A stretch of 64,000 nt of DNA from the NCBI RefSeq assembly GCF_000739815.1, contig NZ_BBJJ01000030.1:26145-90144 (forward strand), written 5' to 3'. This document shows positions 17,458 to 26,173 of the stretch, piece by piece. Each line of letters begins with the position of its first letter. The stretch's first letter is position 1. This DNA is from Paraburkholderia mimosarum LMG 23256 = NBRC 106338. Lineage in GTDB: Bacteria > Pseudomonadota > Gammaproteobacteria > Burkholderiales > Burkholderiaceae. Below the pieces are notes generated by a model. It saw only the letters and a program-made list of their open reading frames with translations. It was not told where the DNA came from and did no database searches. The position numbers and the translations under genes were made by a program.

Positions 17458-18726
17458 TTGAAAACAGTCAAAGGCCTGCGCTGGTGGATCATCGCCCTCG
17501 TCTGCGCGGGCACCATCCTGAACTATCTCGCGCGCAACTCACTGTCGGTGCTCGCGCCCGAACTCACCCATGCGCTGAACTTCAGCACCCAGCAGTACTC
17601 GTATATCGTTGCAGCGTTCCAGATCGGCTACACGATCATGCAACCCGTCTGCGGCATCATCGTCGACCTCGTGGGGCTGCGTATCGGCTTCGCGCTGTTC
17701 GCGGCGCTGTGGTCCGCCGCGGGCGTCATGCACGGCTTCGCCACGGGGTGGCTGTCGCTCGGCGCAATGCGCGGTTTGCTCGGGCTCTTCGAAGCCGCCG
17801 CCATTCCTTCCGGCCTCAAGGCCGTGGCGGAATGGTTTCCCGACCGGCAGAAGTCGGTGGCAGTCGGCTATTTCAATGCGGGCACGTCACTCGGTGCCGT
17901 ACTCGCGCCGCCCGTCGTCATCTTCTTTTCGCTGCGCTTTGGCTGGCAAACGGCGTTCATCGTGACGGGCGCGGTCGGCTTCGTCTGGGCCGCCGCGTGG
18001 TACGTGCTCTATCGCGCGCCCGCCGCCCACCCGCGCATCAGCGAGAGTGAGCGTGCATTGATCATGGAAGGTCAAAGCCGCCCCTCGGGGGAAGGCAAGG
18101 CGCGCACGCGCGACGTCGTGGCCTCGCGCCGCTTCTGGGCGATCGCGCTGCCGCGCTTTTTCGCCGAGCCGGCGTGGCAGACCTTCAGCTTCTGGATTCC
18201 GCTCTATCTCGCCACTGAGCGGCATATGGACCTCAAGCAGATTGCCGCATTCGCGTGGCTGCCGTTCGTCGCAGCAGACCTGGGCGGCATTCTCGGCGGC
18301 TACCTCTCGCCCTTCCTGATGCGCCATTTCCGTTTGTCGCTGCTTTGGTCGCGCGTGACGGGCGTCGTACTCGGCGCGTTCATGATGATCGGGCCCGCGT
18401 GCATCGGGCTCGTCGCTTCGCCCTATACGGCCATCGCGCTCTTCTGCGTGGGCGGCTTCGCGCACCAGATGATCTCCACGCTCGTCAACACGCTCGCCGC
18501 CGACGTGTTCGATTCGCGCGAAGTCGGCACGGCGAGCGGCTTCGCGGGCATGGCCGCGTGGATCGGCGGCCTGAGCTTCTCGCTCATGGTCGGGGCGCTC
18601 GCCGACAAGGTGGGCTACGGCCCGCTGTTCGCGAGCCTGGGCGCGTTCGACCTGATAGGCGCCGCACTGCTCGTGTGGCTCATCCGCGGACAGTCCCGCG
18701 GCGATTACGGACTGGCGCGCGCATGA
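17458..18726 (+). CDS. MFS transporter, anion:cation symporter (sugar-acid) type
   Basis: A 422-aa carrier with 12 predicted membrane segments. The opening (RWWIIALVCAGTILNYLARNSLSV) and the loop GLFEAAAIPSGLKAVAEWFPDRQKSVA match the ACS family that includes hexuronate, glucarate and galactonate carriers (ExuT, GudP, DgoT). Translation appears to start at a TTG at 17458, supported by GGGGAG nine bases upstream. It precedes the GH31 gene by 39 bases, so they form an operon. The product imported could be the glycoside itself or its released sugar acid. Confidence 0.85.
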   Translation: MKTVKGLRWWIIALVCAGTILNYLARNSLSVLAPELTHALNFSTQQYSYIVAAFQIGYTIMQPVCGIIVDLVGLRIGFALFAALWSAAGVMHGFATGWLSLGAMRGLLGLFEAAAIPSGLKAVAEWFPDRQKSVAVGYFNAGTSLGAVLAPPVVIFFSLRFGWQTAFIVTGAVGFVWAAAWYVLYRAPAAHPRISESERALIMEGQSRPSGEGKARTRDVVASRRFWAIALPRFFAEPAWQTFSFWIPLYLATERHMDLKQIAAFAWLPFVAADLGGILGGYLSPFLMRHFRLSLLWSRVTGVVLGAFMMIGPACIGLVASPYTAIALFCVGGFAHQMISTLVNTLAADVFDSREVGTASGFAGMAAWIGGLSFSLMVGALADKVGYGPLFASLGAFDLIGAALLVWLIRGQSRGDYGLARA

Positions 18727-18765
18727 GCGTCCGTGTCAGCGCCTCGCAAGACAAAGGAAATACCG

Positions 18766-21174
18766 ATGACGTCGCTACTTCATCCCCCCAGGTTCGCCCT
18801 GTCGAAACACGAAGGCCATCACCTGCGCCTCGAAAGCACGCAAGGCCCCGCAATTGACGTGTTCGTGCTAGAACAAGACATCGTGCGCGTGCGTGTGCTG
18901 CCGGACGGCAAAGCTCACGGGCCGGGCACGTGGGCCATCGCGCCGGGGCTCGAAGATGTGCCCTACGAAGGCCGCGACCGCCTCGACACGAGCGGGTTCG
19001 CGTTGCCTTCGTTCGGTGTCCTTTCCACTGAGGAAGAGATCCGCATCGAGACGACGCAGATCCGGCTCACCGTCGCGCTGGCGGGCGGCCGCTGCACGTG
19101 GGAGATGCGCCGTGACGGCGGCTGGCGCATCGTGCTACAGGACCGCGCGACGCAGGCGTACAACTTCGGCTGGTGGGACGAGCGCATCTATCATTACGTG
19201 CGCCGCCAGCCGGGCGAGATGTATCTGGGTCTTGGCGAACGCGCCGGCTCGATCGATCGTGCGAACCAGAGCTACCGGATGACCAATGTCGACGCGATGG
19301 GCTACAGCGCCAGGACAACCGACCCGCTCTACAAGCACATTCCGTTCTATCTGACCTGGCAGCCCGAAACGCGCCAGGGTTTCGGTCTCTTCTACGACAC
19401 GCTCGCGGACTGCACCTTCGACATGGGCCGCGAGCTGGACAACTATCACGGCCCCTACCGCCATTTCATCGCCGACCACGGCGACCTCGACTACTATTTC
19501 ATCGCGTCGCCGCAAACGCCGCTCGCCGCCGTGCGGCGCTTCACGTGGCTGACGGGCCGCCCCGCCCTCATGCCGAAATGGGGACTCGGCTACTCGGGCT
19601 CGACGATGAGCTACACCGACGCGCCCGACGCGCAGCGCCGCATGGGCGAATTCCTCGCGCGTTGCCGGGAGCACGACATTCTCTGCGACTCGTTTCATCT
19701 GTCGTCGGGCTATACATCGATCGGCGCTAAGCGCTATGTATTCCACTGGAATCGCGAGAAATTCCCCGACATCGAAGGCTTCGTTCAGGACTACCTGGCG
19801 CACGGCGTCAGGTTGTGCGCGAACATCAAGCCCTGCCTGCTGCGCGATCATCCGGAGTTCGAGCACGCCGTGCGCGACGGCCTGCTCATCCAGACGCGCG
19901 ATGGCGAGCCCGCATGGGTCCAGTTCTGGGACGACGTCGGCGCGTACCTCGACTTCACGAACCCCGCCGCCGTGGCCTGGTGGAAGCAGCACGTGAGGGA
20001 CGCCCTGCTGCGCTACGGCATCGCCGCCACCTGGAACGACAACAACGAGTACGAACTCTGGTCGCCTCACGCTATGGCGCATGGCTTCGGCACGCCATGG
20101 CCAGCGCGCGAAGCAAAGGTCCTGCAAACGCTGCTGATGATGCGCGCCTCGCGCGACGCGCAGCGCGAGCACGCTCCCGGCCAACGCCCGTTCCTCGTCT
20201 CGCGTTCGGGCGGCGTGGGCATGCATCGCTACGTGCAGACCTGGTCGGGCGACAACGCCACCTCATGGGAAACGCTGCGCTACAACCTGAAGATGGGGCT
20301 GGGACTCGCGCTCTCGGGCGTGTCGAACATCGGCCACGATATCGGCGGCTTCTCGGGGCCCGCGCCCGAGCCCGAGCTTTTCATCCGCTGGATCCAGTTC
20401 GGCGTATGGATGCCGCGCTTCTCGATCCACTCGTGGAACGACGACGGCACCGTGAACGAGCCGTGGATGTACCCCACGCTCACGCCACAGGTCTCGGCGC
20501 TGCTCAAGCTCCGCTATCGCCTGCTGCCTTATCTATATCAGCTGCTCTGGGATTCGACGATGGAGTACGAGCCCGTGCTGCGCCCGACCTTCGCCGAGTT
20601 CCCCGAGGACGCGCGCTGCTACGCGGAATCCGACGACATGATGGTCGGCGCTTCGCTGCTCGCGGCGCCCGTGGTCGAACCCGGACAAACGGAGCGGGAG
20701 GTCTGGCTCCCCGAGGGGGTGCGCTGGACCTGTTATTGGAGCGGCGAACAGTTCGAGGGGGGCCAAAGGGTGACGCTGCCCGCGCCGTGGGAGCGGCCCG
20801 TCATGCTGGTGCGCGAAGGCAGCGTGATCGCGCTGAACGTCGCGGAACAGCAATTCGGGCGGCGCGACGACCGCCGCGCGTTCATCGTGACGCCGTTCGC
20901 AGGCAACGAGCGCGTTTGCCGCCGCTATGCCGAGGACGACGGCGAAAGCGAGGCGTGGCGGCGCGGCGAGTTCGGCGAATGGGTCGTCTCGGCGCAGGGC
21001 GATGCGGGCACGCTCACGCTCGCCGTCGAAGTCATCGGGCCGATGCCTCGTGCGGCGACGTCCGTTGAGATCTTCCTGCCAGCGGGCGAATCGCGTAACG
21101 TAGCCATCTCCGCGGGCCGCATCGTCGCGGACGAACCTATGGGCGGGTGGCGCCGGATCGTCGTCGAACGCTGA
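18766..21174 (+). CDS. Glycoside hydrolase family 31 (alpha-glucosidase/alpha-xylosidase type)
   Basis: An 802-aa GH31 enzyme without signal peptide, hence cytoplasmic. The catalytic nucleophile is D425 in TWNDNNEYEL and the acid/base is D496 in TWSGDNATSW. The later block GVSNIGHDIGGFSG is a conserved substrate-binding segment, and the C-terminal beta domains include PVVEPGQTEREVWLPEG. The ATG at 18766 follows AAAGGA; a GTG at 18733 is an alternative. The WNDNNE form replaces the commoner WxDMNE. Sugar specificity is not clear; the coupled carrier suggests a small glycoside. Confidence 0.88.
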   Translation: MTSLLHPPRFALSKHEGHHLRLESTQGPAIDVFVLEQDIVRVRVLPDGKAHGPGTWAIAPGLEDVPYEGRDRLDTSGFALPSFGVLSTEEEIRIETTQIRLTVALAGGRCTWEMRRDGGWRIVLQDRATQAYNFGWWDERIYHYVRRQPGEMYLGLGERAGSIDRANQSYRMTNVDAMGYSARTTDPLYKHIPFYLTWQPETRQGFGLFYDTLADCTFDMGRELDNYHGPYRHFIADHGDLDYYFIASPQTPLAAVRRFTWLTGRPALMPKWGLGYSGSTMSYTDAPDAQRRMGEFLARCREHDILCDSFHLSSGYTSIGAKRYVFHWNREKFPDIEGFVQDYLAHGVRLCANIKPCLLRDHPEFEHAVRDGLLIQTRDGEPAWVQFWDDVGAYLDFTNPAAVAWWKQHVRDALLRYGIAATWNDNNEYELWSPHAMAHGFGTPWPAREAKVLQTLLMMRASRDAQREHAPGQRPFLVSRSGGVGMHRYVQTWSGDNATSWETLRYNLKMGLGLALSGVSNIGHDIGGFSGPAPEPELFIRWIQFGVWMPRFSIHSWNDDGTVNEPWMYPTLTPQVSALLKLRYRLLPYLYQLLWDSTMEYEPVLRPTFAEFPEDARCYAESDDMMVGASLLAAPVVEPGQTEREVWLPEGVRWTCYWSGEQFEGGQRVTLPAPWERPVMLVREGSVIALNVAEQQFGRRDDRRAFIVTPFAGNERVCRRYAEDDGESEAWRRGEFGEWVVSAQGDAGTLTLAVEVIGPMPRAATSVEIFLPAGESRNVAISAGRIVADEPMGGWRRIVVER

Positions 21175-21435
21175 GGCCCGGGCGCTCCGCCGGATCCTTT
21201 CGACCGCGCGGCGGGAAAGACGTCCACGGCGGACGCCCCCGTACGCCGAGGCATTTGCACGCGAAAACCACGCCCACGCGCGGCCCCGGTTATCATCGCC
21301 CTCTTGCGCGCGCAACCACGTGGCAATAGAACCGCCTCGTGCTTGCGCCATCCGAATGCATGACCGATGCGCGTCGCATGACGCAACCCACACCGAAGGC
21401 AACAGCAGTCAACAGCAGGCAACCCCAGGCTTACG

Positions 21436-22140
21436 ATGTCCCTCATCCCTTTCGACGCCGTCCTGTTCGACTGTGACGGCGTACTCGTCGATTCCGAACG
21501 CATCACCCACGTCGTGCTCACGCAGCTGCTGGGCGAGCTGGGCTGGTCGCTTTCCGTGGACGAAACCATGCGCATTTTCGTCGGCAAGGCGGTGAAAGAC
21601 GAAGCCGCGCGCATCGAGGCCCATACGGGCTTCGCGATCACCGATGCCTGGCTCGAAGGCTTTCGTGCGCGTCGCAACGAGGCGCTCGAACGCGATCTCG
21701 TCGAAATCCCGGGCGCACCCGCGGCCGTGCGCGCGGTGCATGCGGCCATGAACGGACGCATCGCCGTCGCCTCGGGCGCGGACCGGCTCAAAGTGGAACT
21801 GCAGTTGCGCAAGGTGGACCTCATCGACTGCTTCGAGGGGCACATCTACAGCGGCCACGAAACGCCGCGCAGCAAGCCGCATCCCGATGTATATCTAGCG
21901 GCGGCGGACGGTCTCGGCGTGCATGCTGGCCGCTGCGCCGTGATCGAGGACACGGTCACGGGCGCGCGCGCGGGCCTCGCCGCGGGGGCCACGGTTTTCG
22001 GCTACAGCCCGCCCGAGCCCGGCCACAGCAGCGCCGGGGCGCTGCGCGAAGCCGGCGTCGCACACGTCTTCACCGACATGGCACAGCTTCCCGCGCTGCT
22101 CGCCGGCTGGACATCGCCGTCTCACGCGCCAGCCAGATAG
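21436..22140 (+). CDS. HAD-IA hydrolase (beta-phosphoglucomutase/6-phosphogluconate phosphatase-like)
   Basis: A 234-aa HAD hydrolase. Motif I is FDCDGVLVDSE with nucleophile D12 and acid/base D14. Motif II is the Ser in VASGAD, motif III the Lys in SKPHPDVY, motif IV the acidic pair in VIEDT. The cap is the small alpha-helical type. The sequence is close to the YieH/phosphoglucomutase-like group, which act on sugar phosphates; this fits its place after a glycosidase, though a separate promoter is likely because the gap is 261 bases. Confidence 0.8.
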   Translation: MSLIPFDAVLFDCDGVLVDSERITHVVLTQLLGELGWSLSVDETMRIFVGKAVKDEAARIEAHTGFAITDAWLEGFRARRNEALERDLVEIPGAPAAVRAVHAAMNGRIAVASGADRLKVELQLRKVDLIDCFEGHIYSGHETPRSKPHPDVYLAAADGLGVHAGRCAVIEDTVTGARAGLAAGATVFGYSPPEPGHSSAGALREAGVAHVFTDMAQLPALLAGWTSPSHAPAR

Positions 22141-22265
22141 TTAAGCGCCTATAGAACACGCGAACATCGCCATCCCTGTTGGTCTCGCGCATCGTCGCCC
22201 ACCACGCCCGACGCAGCCCGCCCGCGACTCGCATACCATCCGGATCGTGGCTGCGCAGAGAAAAA

Positions 22266-22279
22266 GATAGTTTGCTATC
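22266..22279. promoter_or_regulatory. Candidate MarR operator GATAG-TTTG-CTATC
   Basis: A perfect 5-bp dyad with 4-base spacer, 26 bases upstream of the marR-type ATG. It is followed by GATCTATC, which repeats one half-site. The position would allow autoregulation. Confidence 0.4.
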
Positions 22280-22305
22280 GAATCGCCTTGATCTATCATC
22301 CGCGG

Positions 22306-22770
22306 ATGTCGAATCTACATACCTTACGCCTCGCGGTCAGCAGCACGCTCGTCGTCGCAGCACGCAAATGGCGGCGCACGACCCACGGCGCGCTCACCGC
22401 GTACAACGTCTCCGAGGCATGCGCCGCGCCGCTGCTCACGGCCGGTCGGCTCGGGGAAGCCGTGCGCCAGGTGACGCTCGCGGAGCACGTGGGCATAGAG
22501 GGCCCCTCGCTCGTGCGTCTGCTCGACCAGCTCTGCGCCGCCGGCCTCGTGCGCCGCGACGAAGACCCTGACGACCGCCGCGCAAAAACGATTTCATTGA
22601 CCGAAGAAGGCCGCGCCGTCACCGCCCGCATGGAGCAGGAATTGCGCGAGCTGCGCGCGCGCGTGCTCAAGGGCGTGAGCCGCGCCGACCTGGAGGCGAC
22701 GCTGCGCGTGCTCAACGCGTTCAACGCCGCAGTCCCTCCAGACCAGGCTGAACGGGCCTTACACGACTGA
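22306..22770 (+). CDS. MarR-family transcriptional regulator
   Basis: A 154-aa winged-helix protein. The recognition helix region is HVGIEGPSLVRLLDQLCAAGLV and the wing is RRDEDPDDRRAKTISLTEEG, the standard MarR signature. It is the first gene ahead of an aromatic acid efflux operon, 17 bases before the FUSC gene, so it probably represses the operon and is relieved by a phenolic or aromatic acid ligand. Confidence 0.88.
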   Translation: MSNLHTLRLAVSSTLVVAARKWRRTTHGALTAYNVSEACAAPLLTAGRLGEAVRQVTLAEHVGIEGPSLVRLLDQLCAAGLVRRDEDPDDRRAKTISLTEEGRAVTARMEQELRELRARVLKGVSRADLEATLRVLNAFNAAVPPDQAERALHD

Positions 22771-22787
22771 AAGCGGAAAGCGGACCC

Positions 22788-24920
22788 ATGACCTACCCCT
22801 CCATCCGCGACTGGCTCTTTTCGGTCAAGACCTTTGCTGCGTCGATGCTCGCGCTCTATATCGCGCTCGTATTCCAGCTGCCGCGCCCGTACTGGGCGAT
22901 GGCGAGCGTGTACATCGTCTCGAATCCGTTCGTTGGCGCCACGCGCTCGAAGGCGCTCTATCGCGCGCTCGGCACGGCGCTCGGCGCGGCCGCCGCGATC
23001 GCCCTCGTGCCGCCCTTCGTCGAAACGCCGCTGCTTTTCAGCGTGATCGTCGCCACGTGGACCGGCACGCTGCTGTATCTGGCGATCTCCGACCGCACCG
23101 CGCGCAGCTATGTGTTCATGCTCGCGGGCTACACGATGCCGCTCATCGCACTGCCTACCGTTACCGATCCCACGACCATATTCGACGTGGCCATCGCGCG
23201 CACGCAGGAGATCACGCTCGGCATCGTGTGCGCGAGCGTGATCGGCAGCAACATCTTGCCGAGCCGTCTCGCGCCGACGCTGATCGAGCGCGCGGATGCC
23301 TGGTTCCGCGACGCCGCGTGGTACGGCGGCGAAACGCTCTCGGGTCATATCACCGGCAAGGCGCTTTCGGCGTGCCGCCAGCGCCTCGCGGCCACCGTGA
23401 ACCAGTTGGAATTTCTGCTCAGCCAGCTCAGCTACGACCACGCGCATCCCCAAACGCTGGCGCGCGCCGAATCCCTGCGCGGGCGCATGCTGCTCTTTCT
23501 GCCGCTGATTTCCGCGCTCGCCGACCCGCTCCTCGCGCTGCGCCGCGATCTCCATGTGTGGCCCGAGGGCCTGGACGGCCTGCTGCGCGACGCGGCCCGC
23601 TGGTTCGAGGAACCGCTGCCGAGGCGCGCAGCGGACATGCACGACGACGCAGGCGATCCGACCGCCGACAGCCTGCGTGCGCGCATCGCGGCGCTGCAGC
23701 CCGCCCACGACGCGCTCGCGAGCTGGCAAGGCGCCCTGCTCTCGAATGCGCTCTGGCGTCTCACCCAGGTAATCGACGTCTGGCAGGACTGCCGCGCGCT
23801 GCGCGCGCTCATCGCGCACGAAGCCGGCACGTGGCGGCCACGCTACCGGCATTGGCGGCTTGGCGGGACCGAGCGCTTCTACGATCGCGGCCTCATGTTG
23901 TTCTCGTGCTTCGTGCCGGTGAGCGCGATTCTGGTGGCCTGCTGGCTGTGGGTCAGCTCGGGCTGGCACGACGGGGCAGGAGCGGTGACGCTGGCGGCCG
24001 TGGCCTGCTGCTTCTTCGCGGCCTCCGACGATCCCGCGCCGCTGGTGTTCCGCTTTTTCCTCGCCACGGCGGCAAGCGTGGTGTTCGCTGGCCTGTACCT
24101 GTTCGTCGCGCTGCCCAAGGTGCACGACTTCGCCATGCTCGTGCTGCTGTTCGCGGGGCCGTTCATCCTGGTCGGCACGCTCATTCCGCGCCCGGCTTTC
24201 AATATGGTGACGATGCTCACGGCCGTGAACACGGCAACCTTCATCAGCGTGCAAAGCGCCTACGAGGCCGACTTCCTCGTGTTCCTCAACAGCAATATCG
24301 CGGGCGTGGCGGGCCTCCTGTTCGCCTATCTGTGGACCCGCGCCACGCGCCCGTTCGGCGCCGAACTCGCGGCGCGGCGCCTGTTGCGCTCGAGCTGGAA
24401 CGACGTCGCGCTCTCGGCCTCGCACACGCGCATCGCCGATCAGCGCAATCTCGCCTCGCGCATGCTCGACAGGCTCATGCAGCTGATTCCGCGTCTCGCG
24501 GCTTCCGACGAGCATCGCCACCCTTCGATCGAGAGCTTTCGCGATCTGCGCATCGCGCTCAATGCGCTCGATTTGCGCCGCTCGCTGCGCAAGCTCGATA
24601 GCGACATGACCGATGCGATCGATCGCGTGCTCGCCGGCGTCAGCGAACACTACGCGCGTTGTGCGCGCGAAAGCGAGCGCCAGAGCGCGCCGCCCGCACT
24701 GCGCGAGGCCATCGACGACGCCATGCGCCGCGTCGCCGCGCGCGCCCGCGCGCACCTGCCGCCAGTCACCGCGGCCGACGCCGATGCGGAACCGGCGCCG
24801 CGCGCGCTCGTCTCGCAGCGCTGGCTGAGCAACACCCTGCATGCGCTCGTGGGCATGCGGCTCGCGCTCTATCCGGCCGCGTCGGCGCAGTCGCCTTCCC
24901 ATCCCGAGGCCACGGCATGA
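22788..24920 (+). CDS. FUSC family inner-membrane efflux protein (AaeB-like)
   Basis: A 710-aa protein with two blocks of membrane segments: near the N-terminus (about 10-170) and in the middle (about 360-520), with long cytoplasmic regions. The pattern and phrases such as RPYWAMASVYIVSNPFVGAT are those of the fusaric acid resistance/AaeB family, which export aromatic carboxylic acids. It is followed by DUF1656, HlyD-type and outer membrane genes, giving a full tripartite pump. Confidence 0.88.
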   Translation: MTYPSIRDWLFSVKTFAASMLALYIALVFQLPRPYWAMASVYIVSNPFVGATRSKALYRALGTALGAAAAIALVPPFVETPLLFSVIVATWTGTLLYLAISDRTARSYVFMLAGYTMPLIALPTVTDPTTIFDVAIARTQEITLGIVCASVIGSNILPSRLAPTLIERADAWFRDAAWYGGETLSGHITGKALSACRQRLAATVNQLEFLLSQLSYDHAHPQTLARAESLRGRMLLFLPLISALADPLLALRRDLHVWPEGLDGLLRDAARWFEEPLPRRAADMHDDAGDPTADSLRARIAALQPAHDALASWQGALLSNALWRLTQVIDVWQDCRALRALIAHEAGTWRPRYRHWRLGGTERFYDRGLMLFSCFVPVSAILVACWLWVSSGWHDGAGAVTLAAVACCFFAASDDPAPLVFRFFLATAASVVFAGLYLFVALPKVHDFAMLVLLFAGPFILVGTLIPRPAFNMVTMLTAVNTATFISVQSAYEADFLVFLNSNIAGVAGLLFAYLWTRATRPFGAELAARRLLRSSWNDVALSASHTRIADQRNLASRMLDRLMQLIPRLAASDEHRHPSIESFRDLRIALNALDLRRSLRKLDSDMTDAIDRVLAGVSEHYARCARESERQSAPPALREAIDDAMRRVAARARAHLPPVTAADADAEPAPRALVSQRWLSNTLHALVGMRLALYPAASAQSPSHPEATA

Positions 24921-24957
24921 GCGCGCATCCCTCTCATCCTTTTTCGAAACCCGCACC

Positions 24958-25167
24958 ATGATCGGCGAAATCGATATCTTCGGCGTGTTCGTGCCCGCCG
25001 TGCTCGTGCTGATGCTGATTGCGTACCTCATCAACGTCGTGATCGGCAAGGTGCTCACCCGCGTCGGCTTTTACCGCCTCGTGTGGCATCGTTCCATTTT
25101 CGATCTCGGCATCTATGTGCTCGTGCTGGCCGCCGTCATCATCGTGTCGCATCGCTTCGTGAAATAA
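24958..25167 (+). CDS. DUF1656 small membrane protein (AaeX-like)
   Basis: A 69-aa protein with two membrane segments (about 8-28 and 48-66). The opening IGEIDIFGVFVPAVLVLM and the phrase GFYRLVWHRSIFDLGIYV are conserved in DUF1656/AaeX. Such proteins are always linked to FUSC and HlyD genes; the role in the pump is not known. It lies 37 bases after the FUSC gene and ends one base before the next start. Confidence 0.87.
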   Translation: MIGEIDIFGVFVPAVLVLMLIAYLINVVIGKVLTRVGFYRLVWHRSIFDLGIYVLVLAAVIIVSHRFVK

Positions 25168-25168
25168 C

Positions 25169-26173
25169 GTGAACGTGAAAAATACCTGGTTCTCCGCAGG
25201 AAAGATCCTGCTGACGCTCATCGTCGTCGTCGTCGCCGCACTCGTGCTGTGGCGCATCGTCAACTACTACATGTTCTCGCCGTGGACGCGCGATGGCCGC
25301 GTGCGCGCCGACGTGATCCAGGTCGCGCCCGACGTCGGCGGCCTCATCACGCGCGTCGACGTCGTCGACAACCAGCAGGTCAAGCAAGGCCAGGTGCTGT
25401 TCGTGATCGACCAGGCGCGCTATGCGCTCGCGCTGCGCCTCGCAGAGGCCACGCTCGCGCAGCGCAAGGCCACGCTCGCCCAGGCAAAGCGCGAATACGC
25501 GCGCAACGTCGGGCTCGGCAATCTCGTCGCGGCGGAAACGCTGGAGGAAAGCCGCACGCGCGTCGATCAGGGCGAGGCAGCGGCGGCCGACGCCCAGGTC
25601 CAGGTCGACACTGCCAGGCTCAATCTGCAGCGCACGACGATCGTAAGCCCCGTCGACGGCTATCTGAACGACCGCGCGCCGCGGATGGGCGAGTACGTGA
25701 CGGCGGGCCGCGCCGTGGTCGCCGTCGTGGACATGCATTCGTTCCGCGTGGACGGCTACTTCGAGGAAACGCGCCTGCACGGCATCGAAATCGGCCAGCC
25801 CGTGCAGATCACGGTCATGGGCGAATCGCGTCCGCTGCGCGGCCATGTGCAGAGCATCGTCGCCGCGATCGAGGACCGCGACCGCCAGGCGGCCCCGAAC
25901 CTGCTGCCCAACGTGAATCCGGCGTTCAGCTGGGTGCGTCTCGCGCAGCGCATTCCCGTGCGCGTCGCGCTCGACGAAGTGCCCGACGACTTCCGCATGA
26001 TCGCGGGGCGCACGGCAACCGTGGCGGTGCGCGAGGAAGCGCTAAGGGACCGGCAGGCAAGCCGTGCGAATTCCGCCAGCGGCGCGCTGGGCGCTAGCGG
26101 CGCCGTCGCCGCGCAGCCCGCTTCGGGCACCGGCGTGCACGCGGCTTCCCAGGCCGCCGGAGCTTCGCAATGA
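25169..26173 (+). CDS. HlyD-family periplasmic adaptor (AaeA-like)
   Basis: A 334-aa membrane fusion protein starting at GTG. It has an N-terminal membrane anchor (about 11-30), a biotinyl-lipoyl half (VDVVDNQQVKQGQVLFVID), a helical hairpin, a second lipoyl half (IVSPVDGYLNDRAPRMGEYV) and beta-barrel. The tail of about 40 residues is Ala/Ser-rich and unconserved. It links the FUSC protein to the outer membrane channel encoded next; its stop overlaps that start by four bases. Confidence 0.88.
   Translation: MNVKNTWFSAGKILLTLIVVVVAALVLWRIVNYYMFSPWTRDGRVRADVIQVAPDVGGLITRVDVVDNQQVKQGQVLFVIDQARYALALRLAEATLAQRKATLAQAKREYARNVGLGNLVAAETLEESRTRVDQGEAAAADAQVQVDTARLNLQRTTIVSPVDGYLNDRAPRMGEYVTAGRAVVAVVDMHSFRVDGYFEETRLHGIEIGQPVQITVMGESRPLRGHVQSIVAAIEDRDRQAAPNLLPNVNPAFSWVRLAQRIPVRVALDEVPDDFRMIAGRTATVAVREEALRDRQASRANSASGALGASGAVAAQPASGTGVHAASQAAGASQ

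Noticed and set aside
22296..25058. Very long open frame antisense to the MarR/FUSC genes
   Set aside because: It is Arg/His/Glu-rich and repetitive in composition, as expected for the complement of GC-rich coding sequence. The plus strand encodes recognisable MarR and FUSC proteins.
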